The notes beneath the pieces were generated by a model that saw nothing but the letters and a program-made list of their open reading frames with translations, ran no database searches and had not been told where the DNA came from. Below, in pieces: positions 21,312 to 29,655 of a DNA stretch of 61,154 nucleotides; positions within the stretch are counted from its first letter, which is position 1; every line of letters begins with the position of its first letter. Source of the DNA: Kiritimatiellia bacterium (lineage in GTDB: Bacteria > Verrucomicrobiota > Kiritimatiellia > CAIQIC01 > Lenti-01); assembly GCA_017527155.1 (NCBI GenBank), contig JAFXQI010000114.1, forward strand, positions 1 through 61,154. The letters run 5' to 3'. Both the position numbers and the translations under genes were made by a program.

Positions 21312-22262
21312 ATGGATGACCTTGCTCCAGACCCCATGCTCGCCTACGGGGACTGCCACCTCTGCCCGCGGGGGTGCGGCGTCGACCGTACCGCCGGCCG
21401 GCGCGGGACGTGCGGCGGCACGGCGGAGCTGCGGATTGCTTCCGCCGGTCCGCACTTCGGCGAGGAACCGTGCTTCACGGGCACGCGCGGGAGCGGCGCC
21501 ATTTTCTTCTCCGGCTGCTCCTGCCACTGCTTTTTCTGCCAGAACTGGCAGATTTCCACATTCCGCACCCCGGGCCGCGCGCTGGACGCGGACGGTTTCC
21601 ACGCCCTTGCCCTCGACCTGATCGCCCGCGGCGTCCACAACCTCAACTTCGTCACACCGGACCCCTGGTGGCCGCATATCGAAGTCCTCTGCCGCCGCCT
21701 CCGCGCCGAAGGCGAGACCATCCCGTTCCTCTGGAACTCCTCCGGCTATGCCCGGCCCGAGCTGGTGGCCCGGCAGGCCGGGCTCGTGGACCTCTTCCTG
21801 CCGGACTTCAAGTTCGCGGACCCCGACCTCGCCCGCGCCGTGATGGGGGATGCCCGCTATCCCGAGTACGCCATCGCCTCCCTCCGCGCAATGGTGGCCG
21901 CGAAAGGCTTCCTCGACCCGTTCGACCCGACCGGCGCCGAACCGGCCCGCAGCGGCGTCCTGGTCCGCCACCTGCTGCTGCCGGGGCATGTGGAGAACAC
22001 CAAGCGCGTCCTGCGCCTGCTGCACGATGAATTCGGCCGCTATCTCCCTCTCTCGCTGATGAGCCAGTACCTGCCCATCCCCGCAACCGCCGGACGTCCC
22101 CCCTTCGACCGCGCCCCGACGGCCGACGAATACCGCGAGGCCGTCGATTGCGCCCTGGAACTCGGCTTCGAGAACCTCTTCATCCAGCCCCTTTCCGACA
22201 CCTCCGATTTCATGCCCGACTTCGACCGCGACGCCCCCTTCGACGGCAACCGCGGTCGCTGA
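21312..22262 (+). CDS. Radical SAM protein, PflX-like (COG1313)
   Basis: The 316-residue product has the radical SAM cluster motif C69-x3-C73-x2-C76 (CSCHCFFCQN). It is preceded by CHLCPRGCGVDR and a GTCGG segment, which mark the PflX/COG1313 branch of pyruvate formate-lyase activase homologues. It should bind a 4Fe-4S cluster and AdoMet in the cytoplasm. The substrate is unknown, and no glycyl-radical enzyme is nearby. ATG 21312 was chosen over a TTG two codons earlier; no clear ribosome site is visible. Confidence 0.82.
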   Translation: MDDLAPDPMLAYGDCHLCPRGCGVDRTAGRRGTCGGTAELRIASAGPHFGEEPCFTGTRGSGAIFFSGCSCHCFFCQNWQISTFRTPGRALDADGFHALALDLIARGVHNLNFVTPDPWWPHIEVLCRRLRAEGETIPFLWNSSGYARPELVARQAGLVDLFLPDFKFADPDLARAVMGDARYPEYAIASLRAMVAAKGFLDPFDPTGAEPARSGVLVRHLLLPGHVENTKRVLRLLHDEFGRYLPLSLMSQYLPIPATAGRPPFDRAPTADEYREAVDCALELGFENLFIQPLSDTSDFMPDFDRDAPFDGNRGR

Positions 22263-22283
22263 GCCGGAGGCACCCGCTTCCGT

Positions 22284-22495
22284 TGCGGACGCGCGGAAGC
22301 GCGTCCCTCCCCCTGGCGGCAGGTGGGGACGGCCGCGTCCCATTCGCCTGCCGACGGCGAGGGCGCGTGCATGGTCCGTTCTTCGGGGAGGGTCGCGCTT
22401 CTGCGCGACCATGCGGAAGGGAACCATCTGGGAGGTTGCACTCCGTTGTCCCCGCCCGCCAGTTCCACCGCGGACGCGCGGAAGCGCGTCCCCCC
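22284..22495. repeat. Intergenic hairpin repeats, cluster 3
   Basis: Hairpin units lie at 22287-22306 and 22471-22491 (GGACGCG/CGCGTCC arms) and at 22391-22410 (GGTCGCGCTTCTGCGCGACC). They fill the gap between two convergent genes and belong to the family at 4.5, 16.5 and 32.1 kb. Confidence 0.85.
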
Positions 22496-22505
22496 CCACG
22501 CCACC

Positions 22506-24713
22506 TCACGGGATGCGCAGGCGGTAGTAGATCGGCGTGCTGTTGGTCTGGGCAATCGCCACGCCCGACTTCTTGCGTCCCAGCGACTTCCAGGCCGGTG
22601 TGGCGGCGGAGATGTTCGTGCTCCAGTAGAGGTAGGTGTTGGTGGTGACGGGCGTGGTCCACTCGAGCTTGAGCGTCTTGTTGGAGGCGATGAAGGTCAT
22701 GGCGGTGAACTGCGGCGCCTGGACCGCGTCGACGGCGATCGAGTAGTCGCGGGTGGCATAGCCGAGCAGGTTGGACGCGGTGACCGCGAAGGAGAACGTC
22801 CCGGCCGCGGTGGGCGTACCGGAAATCACGCCGTCGGCCCCGAGGCTGAGCCCGCCGGGCAGCGACCCGGATGCCAGGGCGAAGACCGGCACGGGCCAGC
22901 CCGTCGCCGCGAGGGTTCCGGAATACGCGGCGCCGATGCGGCCCGCGGGCAGGGTGTCCGTTTCGATGGCCGGCCAGGCGTTGACATCGAGCGCGAACTC
23001 GGCGGTGGTGGTGCCGGCGGCGTTGGCGGCCTGGATGGTGAAGGTGTACGCGCCGGGCGCCGTGGGCGCGCCGGAGAGGATGCCGGTGGCGGGTTCCAGA
23101 TCGAGCCCCGCGGGCAGGGTGCCGCCCGTCTGGGCGAAGGTCGCTACGCGGTCGGTCTCGAACTGCACCGAGTAGGGCTCGTCGAGCCTCGCCGCCGGCA
23201 GCGGGCTGCCGGTCAGGATTTCCGGCGCGGCGCTGGCGGAGGTGATGCGGATCGAGAACTGCTGCTCGACCATGTCCGTCGCGTTGCTGGCCATCACGTA
23301 GAAGACCGTCGCGTCTTCCGCCGCCGGCGTCCCGGAAAGGGTTCCGTCTTCCGCGAGCGCCAGCCCGGCGGGCAGCGCATACTGGTCGGCGCGGGAGAGG
23401 TAGTAGCCCGCGGCGTTGGACGCCACGATGGCGACGCGGTAGGGCAGTCCCACCTCGCCGTCCGGAACCGTCGTCGTGATGAACGCGGGCGGATCGAGCG
23501 GCGTGTCGGAAACCTCGATGGCGAGGGTGGCGCTGGCGACGGCGCCGTAAACGTTGGACGCCACGACGGCGAACTCGGCGCGCTTGGCCGTCTGCGTCGG
23601 CGTGCCGGAGAGAGCCCCCGTGCGGGCGTCGAGCTTCAGCCACGACGGCCAGTTCCCGGACTTGTGGTACGTCACGGCCGGCATGCCGGTCGCGGTGACG
23701 GTCGCGGCGTAGGCGCGCGCGACGTAGGCTTCGGCCGGAATGGCGTCCTCCAGCCAGTAGGGGGCCAGCCCCGCGCCGAGGGCGAGGGCGTGGCCGTAGC
23801 CGGCGGCAACCTGCGAGACGCCGGCCGCCAGGCTGGCGGGCATGGGCGACAACTGCGCGACATCCAAGCCGTTGCCCCAGATGTACACCTTGCCGTCTGA
23901 GGTGCGCGCCAGGCTGAAGTCGTACCCCCCGGCGATGTCGGTCGCGCCGGTCCGCGCCCCGTCCGGGATGTCATGATCCACGACGGAGCCCCATTGCACG
24001 ATGTCTCCGCTGTCGGTGATGGCCAGTGCGTGGTAGTGGCCAGCGGCGATCTTCCTGGCGTGCCCCTGCAACGTTGCGGGGACCTCCAGCACGCCGCCGA
24101 TGTCTTCGCCCGCGCTTCCCCACGTCACGATGGTGCCGTCGCGCTGGAGGGCGAAGCTGAAGTATGCCCCGGCGGCGACCTGCACGACATCCGAGAGGTC
24201 ATTCGTGGGCACCGTGCATTCGGGCGCATAGCTGTTGACGCCGGCGGCCAGCACGCGGCCGTCGTTCTTGAGGACCAGCACGTGCGCCTGGCCGGCGGCG
24301 ACCTGGGCGACATCGTTCGTGTAGTCGCCGGTGAGCCTGCCGGAGACCGGGTTGTTGGGGCCGAATTGGCCCCAGGAGACGAGCGTCCCGTCGGTGCGCC
24401 GCGCCACGCTGAACTGTTCGCCGGCGGCGACGGCCGCGACGTTGGTGCGCCCGGCGGACGGCACGTCGCACTGGCCCTCGTCGTTCCGGCCCCACGCGTA
24501 GGTGCACGAATCCACGACGGCGAGCGAGTGGTGGTGCCCCGTGGCGATGGCGGTCGCGCCGGAAAGCGCTTCCACGGGCGTCGGGAAGGCCTGGCCGTTG
24601 GCGTTCATGCCCCAGCCGACGACGAAGGGTTCCGCCCACGCCCCCGCCACCAGTCCCATCAATGCGGAAGCCGCCGCCAGGCCCGCGCGCCACATGGAAA
24701 AAGATTTTTTCAT
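22506..24713 (-). CDS. Secreted RCC1-propeller protein with Ig-like domains
   Basis: The 735-residue product has a signal peptide (cut after AGAWA, about residue 27). Residues of about 30-325 hold RCC1-type repeats that form a beta-propeller (VAAGEQFSVARRTDGTLVSWG and similar blocks about every 45-50 residues). Residues of about 330-650 hold four 'putative Ig' (He_PIG) domains with the phrase LPAGLxLxxxTGxLSGTPT. A last fibronectin-like module ends TPIYYRLRIP. It should be exported and work in surface binding or adhesion; the ligand is unknown. It is a single-gene unit. Confidence 0.85.
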   Translation of the reverse strand: MKKSFSMWRAGLAAASALMGLVAGAWAEPFVVGWGMNANGQAFPTPVEALSGATAIATGHHHSLAVVDSCTYAWGRNDEGQCDVPSAGRTNVAAVAAGEQFSVARRTDGTLVSWGQFGPNNPVSGRLTGDYTNDVAQVAAGQAHVLVLKNDGRVLAAGVNSYAPECTVPTNDLSDVVQVAAGAYFSFALQRDGTIVTWGSAGEDIGGVLEVPATLQGHARKIAAGHYHALAITDSGDIVQWGSVVDHDIPDGARTGATDIAGGYDFSLARTSDGKVYIWGNGLDVAQLSPMPASLAAGVSQVAAGYGHALALGAGLAPYWLEDAIPAEAYVARAYAATVTATGMPAVTYHKSGNWPSWLKLDARTGALSGTPTQTAKRAEFAVVASNVYGAVASATLAIEVSDTPLDPPAFITTTVPDGEVGLPYRVAIVASNAAGYYLSRADQYALPAGLALAEDGTLSGTPAAEDATVFYVMASNATDMVEQQFSIRITSASAAPEILTGSPLPAARLDEPYSVQFETDRVATFAQTGGTLPAGLDLEPATGILSGAPTAPGAYTFTIQAANAAGTTTAEFALDVNAWPAIETDTLPAGRIGAAYSGTLAATGWPVPVFALASGSLPGGLSLGADGVISGTPTAAGTFSFAVTASNLLGYATRDYSIAVDAVQAPQFTAMTFIASNKTLKLEWTTPVTTNTYLYWSTNISAATPAWKSLGRKKSGVAIAQTNSTPIYYRLRIP

Positions 24714-24811
24714 ACGATGCACTATCCCCCTTTTGCCCGCCCGGAGCAAGCCTTTGTTTCGCGCGCGCGGGATTCGGGCAGGGAGAGGAAGGCGGACGCG
24801 GGATGCGGTCG

Positions 24812-25336
24812 TCAAGATCGGGGGGCACCGGACTGGCCGCACCGGTTGTCCGCGGGGCAGTCGGCGAGGAGGGGGGCGTTGAGGCGGAGGTAGTCGGCGG
24901 CCCAGGGGTAGTGGGCGAGGAGGGTGTCGTCGCGGCGGCCGGTCAGGGCCAGGGCGGCGTGGAGGGCTTCGACCGTCGCCAGACCGTCGGCGGGGTCGTC
25001 GGAGACCTTGGAATGGCGCGGGTAGGCGGTGCGCCATCCGGGAGGGATGGAGCGGGTTTCGAGACCGGGATAGGCCTTGGCCATGGTGCGGGCGTGGCGC
25101 CAGGAGGCGTCGAGGAGGAGGAGCGGACGGGTGGCGTCGGCGGCGGTCAGGGGCGGCGCGCCGGGGGCGAGGAGGAGGGCGTCCGGGAAGTCGGCGGGGG
25201 TGGCGGGGCGCGGCGGCGGGTAGCGGAGGAAGACCAGTCCGGGGGTGCCGCGGAGGGGGCGGATGGTGCACTTGGAGGCGGCCTCGCCGCGGCGGACGAC
25301 GATCCAGGCGAGGGGCGGTGGGGGGGTGGCGTTCAT
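24812..25336 (-). CDS. DTW-like protein (Tsr3/TapT superfamily)
   Basis: The 174-residue product has the block LLLLDASWRHARTMAKAYP (D76, W79) followed by YPRHSK, DP and ATVEALHAAL, in the order seen in DTW-domain and Tsr3 aminocarboxypropyltransferases. These enzymes move the 3-amino-3-carboxypropyl group of AdoMet to tRNA or rRNA. The signature is DASW in place of DTW, and the N-terminal part is short, so the exact substrate is open. The C-terminal CPADNRCG might bind metal. It is divergent from fmt. Confidence 0.65.
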   Translation of the reverse strand: MNATPPPPLAWIVVRRGEAASKCTIRPLRGTPGLVFLRYPPPRPATPADFPDALLLAPGAPPLTAADATRPLLLLDASWRHARTMAKAYPGLETRSIPPGWRTAYPRHSKVSDDPADGLATVEALHAALALTGRRDDTLLAHYPWAADYLRLNAPLLADCPADNRCGQSGAPRS

Positions 25337-25374
25337 GGTGGGGATGATGGATGAAAAACGGAGAAAAATCAAGT

Positions 25375-25398
25375 GGTTTCCTGTAATCTCAAAAGGGG
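25375..25398 (-). promoter_or_regulatory. Copy d of the recurrent intergenic motif
   Basis: The plus strand reads GGTTTCCTGTAATCTCA, close to the copy at 18605. It lies about 40 bp before the leftward DTW-like gene and 50 bp before fmt. Confidence 0.4.
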
Positions 25399-25448
25399 TT
25401 CCGGGCGGGGGCTTGGCGAGGGGGGCGGGGCGTGGTAGGGTGGGGGGC

Positions 25449-26405
25449 ATGGAAGAGAAAACGAGAGTGGTGTTGCTGGGTGCCGGGGATCTGGCGTGTC
25501 CGCTGCTGCGGGCGCTGCACGGGTCGGACCGGGTGGTGCTTGCCGGCGTGGTGGTACAGCCGGACCGGCCGGGCGGGCGCGGAAAGAAGCTGCTGCCGTG
25601 CAGCGTGAAGCGGGCGGCGGCGGAGCTGGGGATCGTGCCGATGGAGTCGGCGGCGGTGTCGTCGCCGGAGATGGTGGAGGCCATCGCGCGGCTGGAGCCG
25701 GACGTGGTGGTGGCGGCGGATTTCGGGCAGTTCCTCAAGAGGCCGCTGCTGGCGGTGCCGAAGTGGGGGACGCTGAATGTGCATCCGTCGCTGCTGCCGA
25801 GGTACCGCGGGGCGAGCCCCATCCAGTGGACGCTCGCGAACGGGGACGCGGAGACGGGGGTGTGCGTGCTTTTCGTGACGCCGGAAATGGATGCGGGGGA
25901 CATCCTGGAATGCTGGCGGACGCCAGTCCTGCCGGAGGAGTCGGCGCCGGAGCTGGAGGCGCGGCTGGCGGCGAAGGGGGCGGAGCTGCTGCTGGTGGCG
26001 CTGGAAGCGCTGCGCACGGGTACGGCGCGTCCGGTGCCGCAGGACCCGGCGGGGGTGACGCTGGCACGGAAGCTCAGGAAGGAGGACGGGCGGATCGATT
26101 GGTCGGCGCCGTCGGGGGAAATCGTGAACCGCTGGCGGGGCTTCACGCCCTGGCCGGGGCTCTACACGACGGTGCCGGACGGGTTGCTGCTGAAGGTGCA
26201 TCGGGTGCGGGCGGAGGAGGCGGGGGTGACGGACACGGCGCCGGGGACGGTGCTTTCGTGTGACGGGGAGGGTCCGCTGGTGGCGTGCGGGGAGGGCGGG
26301 GCGCTGCGCCTCTTGGAGGTGCAGCCGGCGGGGAAGAACCGGATGGACGGCGCGGCCTATTGCCGCGGGCGGGCCTTGCGGGCGGGGGAGCGGTTGGGGG
26401 GCTGA
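25449..26405 (+). CDS. fmt: Methionyl-tRNA formyltransferase
   Basis: Fmt formylates the methionine on initiator tRNA using 10-formyltetrahydrofolate. The 318-residue product is full length. The catalytic set of the family appears as N110 and H112 in LNVHPSLLPRYRGASPIQW and D148 in PEMDAGDIL. The loop VVQPDRPGGRGKKLLPCSVK is typical, and the C-terminal tRNA-binding domain begins near residue 205. The N-terminal motif is LGAGDLACPLL rather than FAGTPDFA. The peptide deformylase gene, a frequent partner, is not next to it. Confidence 0.93.
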   Translation: MEEKTRVVLLGAGDLACPLLRALHGSDRVVLAGVVVQPDRPGGRGKKLLPCSVKRAAAELGIVPMESAAVSSPEMVEAIARLEPDVVVAADFGQFLKRPLLAVPKWGTLNVHPSLLPRYRGASPIQWTLANGDAETGVCVLFVTPEMDAGDILECWRTPVLPEESAPELEARLAAKGAELLLVALEALRTGTARPVPQDPAGVTLARKLRKEDGRIDWSAPSGEIVNRWRGFTPWPGLYTTVPDGLLLKVHRVRAEEAGVTDTAPGTVLSCDGEGPLVACGEGGALRLLEVQPAGKNRMDGAAYCRGRALRAGERLGG

Positions 26406-26413
26406 GGGGAGGG

Positions 26414-26480
26414 GTGGGGCGAGCTCTCCGAGCGAGCCGCATCGGTTTTCCAGGCGGCTCGCACGGAGTGCTCGCCCCAC
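26414..26480. terminator. Long hairpin between convergent genes
   Basis: Two 26-base arms (26414-26439 and 26455-26480) pair at 24 of 26 positions around a 15-base loop. The outer bases are GTGGGGCGAGC/GCTCGCCCCAC. There is no T-run on either side, so it may be a bidirectional, Rho-assisted stop or an intergenic repeat. The two mismatches are symmetrical T/A exchanges. Confidence 0.7.
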
Positions 26481-26500
26481 CAAAAACCCTACGGAGGGGG

Positions 26501-27379
26501 TCAGGACGGTTGCAGCGGACGGAGGGCGGGGAGGAAGTCGCCTTGCAGGAACATCGTGAAGGCGAGGCGTTCGTCGGGGGTGGGGATCGGGGAGAGCGCG
26601 ACGGACAGGTCCAGTTCATCCAGCCGCTCGCGGAGGGTGGTGGGGGTGGCGAACCGGGCGCAGGTGGAAAGGTTCCGCGCGGCGTCGCGCCCCATGGTCT
26701 TGCCGGTGTCGGCGTCGGTGGACGTGGCGTCGGCGATGTCGTCGGCCATCTGGTAGATGACGCCGACTTCGTTGCCGGTTTCTTCCCAGAAGGCGAGGCG
26801 CTTGTCGGGGGTGCCCGGCGGGAGGGTACCGGCGGCGGCGACGCCGAAGAGGGGGCCGGTCTTGCCGTAGGCGAGCTCGAGGATTTTTTCGTCGGTGAGC
26901 GGCGGGGAGCCGGGGGCGGAGCCGGGGGCGAGTTCGCGGCGCATCTCGCTGACGCAGGTGATGCGCGCGGCGTTGACGAGGTAGGGGACGACGGCGCGGG
27001 CGGAGCGGCCCGAGCCTTCGAGCAGGTCGAAGGCGGACGCGAGGAGGAGGTCGCCCGCGAGGATGGCCAGCCGCGGTCCGTAGAGGGTCCACAGGGCGGG
27101 GGCGTGGCGGCGGAGGAGGGCGCCGTCGATGACGTCGTCGTGGAGGAGGGAGGCGGCGTGCACGAGTTCGATGGCGGCGGCGACGGGCATCCAGGTCTTG
27201 CGCGGGACGTGGCGGCCGGTGGCCATGCGTCCGGCAAGGCGGGCGCGGAGGAGCTGTCCGCCGGTGGCCCACTTCCAGGCGGAGGCGGGGAGCGGGGGGC
27301 TGGGGAGGTCCTTCGGGCCGGCGATGGCGGCCCGCATGAGGCGGCGGACGGGTTCGAAATCGAGGTCGAACTGGCTCAT
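26501..27379 (-). CDS. Polyprenyl synthetase family protein
   Basis: The 292-residue product has the two aspartate motifs of trans-prenyl diphosphate synthases: DDVID at residues 81-85 (SLLHDDVIDGALLRR) and DDIAD in IYQMADDIAD. GGQLLRARLAG replaces the usual GGKRLRP. It makes prenyl diphosphates from IPP for quinones or related lipids; the chain length is not readable. The start overlaps the stop of citramalate synthase by 4 bases (ATGA), so the two are translationally coupled even though the pathways differ. Confidence 0.88.
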   Translation of the reverse strand: MSQFDLDFEPVRRLMRAAIAGPKDLPSPPLPASAWKWATGGQLLRARLAGRMATGRHVPRKTWMPVAAAIELVHAASLLHDDVIDGALLRRHAPALWTLYGPRLAILAGDLLLASAFDLLEGSGRSARAVVPYLVNAARITCVSEMRRELAPGSAPGSPPLTDEKILELAYGKTGPLFGVAAAGTLPPGTPDKRLAFWEETGNEVGVIYQMADDIADATSTDADTGKTMGRDAARNLSTCARFATPTTLRERLDELDLSVALSPIPTPDERLAFTMFLQGDFLPALRPLQPS

Positions 27380-28980
27380 GGCGCGGGCGGCGTCGCGGAG
27401 GGCGGCGGGGTGGCGGCGTCGAGGATGAGTTTGTATTCGACGCTGTCGACGAGCGCCTCCCAGGAGGCTTCGATGATGTTTTCGCTGACGCCGACGGTGC
27501 CCCAGTGGTTCTTGCCGTCGGAGGAGTCGATGAGCACGCGCGTGGTGGCGCGGGTGCCGGTCTCGGGGTCGAGGATGCGGACGTGGTAGTCTTCGAGCGC
27601 GACGTCGTCGATGGAGGGATAGAACCGCCGCAGGACCTTGCGGAGGGCGCTGTTGAGGGCGTCGACGGGGCCGTCGCCTTCGCCGGCGGTGAGCTCGGTC
27701 TGGCCGCCGACCGATACCTTGATGGTCGCGACGGTGGTCGCCGGGCTCGCCGCGTCGCGCTTCTGCACCACGACGTTGAACCCCAGCAGCTCGAAGAACG
27801 GCACGTGCTTGCGGAGGGTCTTGCGGACGAGCAGCTTGAAGGAGGCGTCGGCGGATTCGAACTGGTAGCCGCCGGATTCGAGGCGTTCGAGCCGGTCGAG
27901 GATGTCGCCGACCTGCCGCGAATCCTTGCGCAGGGCGAGGCCCATCTCGCGGGTCTTGACGGCGACGTTGCCGCTGCCGGAGAGCTCGCTGACCAGGATG
28001 CGCCGGCGGTTGCCGACGGCTTCCGGCGGGACGTGCTCGTAGGTGGCGGGGTCCTTCGCGACGGCGTCCGCGTGCATCCCGGCCTTGTGGGCGAAGGCGC
28101 TGTCGCCCACGAACGGCCGGCGCGGGTCGGGACGCCGGTCCGCCATCTCGTCCACCAGCCGCGAGAGGTTCCGCAGGTCCTTGAGCTGCGGGGCGCAGGA
28201 GAGATTGTATCCCATCTTGAGGGCGAGGCACGGCAGCAGCGAGCACAGGTCCGCGTTGCCCGCGCGCTCGCCGTAGCCGTTGACGGTGCCCTGCACGAGG
28301 TCCGCGCCGACCACCGCCGCCGCCAGCGCGTTCGCCACCGCGAGGCCGCAGTCGTCGTGGGTGTGGATGCCGAACGCCGCGTCCGGGAAGCGCTCCTTGA
28401 CCGCCATGCACGCGGCCGCGATTTCGGTGGAGAGCCGCCCGCCGTTCGTGTCGCACAGCACGATGCGCGAGGCGCCGGCGGAGAGGGCCGCGTCGAGCGT
28501 CGCCAGCGCGTACTCCGGGTCGGCGAGCCAGCCGTCGAAGAAATGCTCCGCGTCGTAGAAGACCTCGAGGCCGTGCTTCGCCAGGTGCTTCACGCTGCCG
28601 GCGATCATCGCGAGGTTCTCCTTGCGCGTCACCTTGAGGACGTGCTCCACGTGCAGGTCCCAGCTCTTGCCGAAGACCGCCACCGCCGGCGCGCCCGACT
28701 CCAGCAGCGCGCGGAGCCCCGCGTCGCGTCCCGGCGCGGAGCCGGGGCGGCGGGTGCTGCCGAACGCGACCGGCCGTGCGTGCTTGAGCCCGAGCTCCGG
28801 GAGGCGCGCGAAGAACTCGCGGTCGGCGGGGTTGGACGCGGGGAAGCCGCACTCGACGTAGTCGATGCCGAACCGGTCCAGCGCCGCGGCGAGCCGCATC
28901 TTGGCGGAGAGGGAGAAATGGATGCCCTCGCCCTGTGCGCCGTCGCGGAGGGTGGTGTCGTAGATGGCGATCGTTCTCAT
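27376..28980 (-). CDS. cimA: (R)-citramalate synthase
   Basis: The 534-residue product fits the CimA family in length and order. Residues 1-290 form an aldolase-type TIM barrel with YDTTLRDGAQGEG, GIHTHDDCGLAVAN and the GTVNGYGERAGNADL block. The C-terminal 130 residues form the LeuA dimer/allosteric domain. CimA joins pyruvate and acetyl-CoA to citramalate, the first step of threonine-independent isoleucine synthesis, and is usually inhibited by isoleucine. The other leu/ilv genes are not nearby. It lies first in a two-gene unit with the polyprenyl synthase. Confidence 0.9.
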   Translation of the reverse strand: MRTIAIYDTTLRDGAQGEGIHFSLSAKMRLAAALDRFGIDYVECGFPASNPADREFFARLPELGLKHARPVAFGSTRRPGSAPGRDAGLRALLESGAPAVAVFGKSWDLHVEHVLKVTRKENLAMIAGSVKHLAKHGLEVFYDAEHFFDGWLADPEYALATLDAALSAGASRIVLCDTNGGRLSTEIAAACMAVKERFPDAAFGIHTHDDCGLAVANALAAAVVGADLVQGTVNGYGERAGNADLCSLLPCLALKMGYNLSCAPQLKDLRNLSRLVDEMADRRPDPRRPFVGDSAFAHKAGMHADAVAKDPATYEHVPPEAVGNRRRILVSELSGSGNVAVKTREMGLALRKDSRQVGDILDRLERLESGGYQFESADASFKLLVRKTLRKHVPFFELLGFNVVVQKRDAASPATTVATIKVSVGGQTELTAGEGDGPVDALNSALRKVLRRFYPSIDDVALEDYHVRILDPETGTRATTRVLIDSSDGKNHWGTVGVSENIIEASWEALVDSVEYKLILDAATPPPSATPPAP

Positions 28981-29369
28981 GGCACCGCGCACTCTACCCC
29001 GTCCGCCCGCCGCTGGCAACCCGCGAGCGCGGCCGGCGGCTCCACGGCCCGCCCGAATTGGAAAAGCCAAAACCGCCGGAAACAGACCGCATCCCGGCAA
29101 GGGAGATGCCAGGCGGAGAACGTGTGTTTTCGTTCGTGCAAAGCGGGTAGCTCGGCGCGTCCCCTCGCCGCCGGAAGACGGGTACCTGCAAGCAGGTGTC
29201 ATTGGAGATGGGGATGCAAGTCGGCCGGAATCCGGGTGAAAATGCGTCCGCGCATTTCCGGCCACTCCCTTTTGCATGACGGGCTCCGGCGGGCAGGGAC
29301 TGCCCGCCCTACCCATCCTTGCACATGGGAAATCGCCCGGGTTTCCCCCGGAAACTCCATCGGAAAATT
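28981..29369. other. Non-coding stretch with small hairpins
   Basis: No gene is visible. The stretch holds short inverted repeats, such as CCTGC/GCAGG near 29190, AAATGCG/CGCATTT near 29240 and GGGCAG/CTGCCC near 29297. They could end transcripts or be repeat relics. It leads into the palindrome array at 29370. Confidence 0.6.
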
Positions 29370-29471
29370 TTTTCCAATCATTGGAAAAGCGGCGAAAATT
29401 TTTTCCAATCATTGGAAAAAACGGGGCATTTTTTCCAATCATTGGAAACTTTTTTTCCAATCATTGGAAAA
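29370..29471. promoter_or_regulatory. Four-site palindrome array 1
   Basis: Four copies of TTTTCCAATCATTGGAAAA start at 29370, 29401, 29431 and 29453; the third ends in one changed base. Start-to-start distances are 31, 30 and 22 bp (about 3, 3 and 2 helical turns), and the whole array is 102 bp. Spacer sequences are not repeated. It lies 184 bp before the unknown 645-residue gene. A near-identical layout precedes rpsJ at 42440. Such phased palindromes are typical of a dimeric DNA-binding protein binding cooperatively on one face. Confidence 0.85.
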
Positions 29472-29655
29472 CTTCCGGCGGGCGGGGGGCGGGCGGATTG
29501 TGCAAAATCCGGGGCGGGAGGGCGGACGCGGGGATGGGGCATCCGGGCCTTTTTCTGTCACTTGTCGCTTTTTTGTCTTGTAACCTTTCCGTTCCTCGCG
29601 GTGTAGTATGGGCAAAAGACCCTCCTGTCGGGGGCCGAGAGACAAGGAGTCAAAG

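Noticed and set aside
28981-29369. tRNA or small RNA gene between cimA and the palindrome array
   Set aside because: There are small hairpins but no cloverleaf, no T-loop sequence and no clear promoter-terminator pair.
29370-29471. CRISPR array
   Set aside because: Four repeats with 3-12 bp spacers and dyad symmetry do not fit a CRISPR; no cas genes are present.
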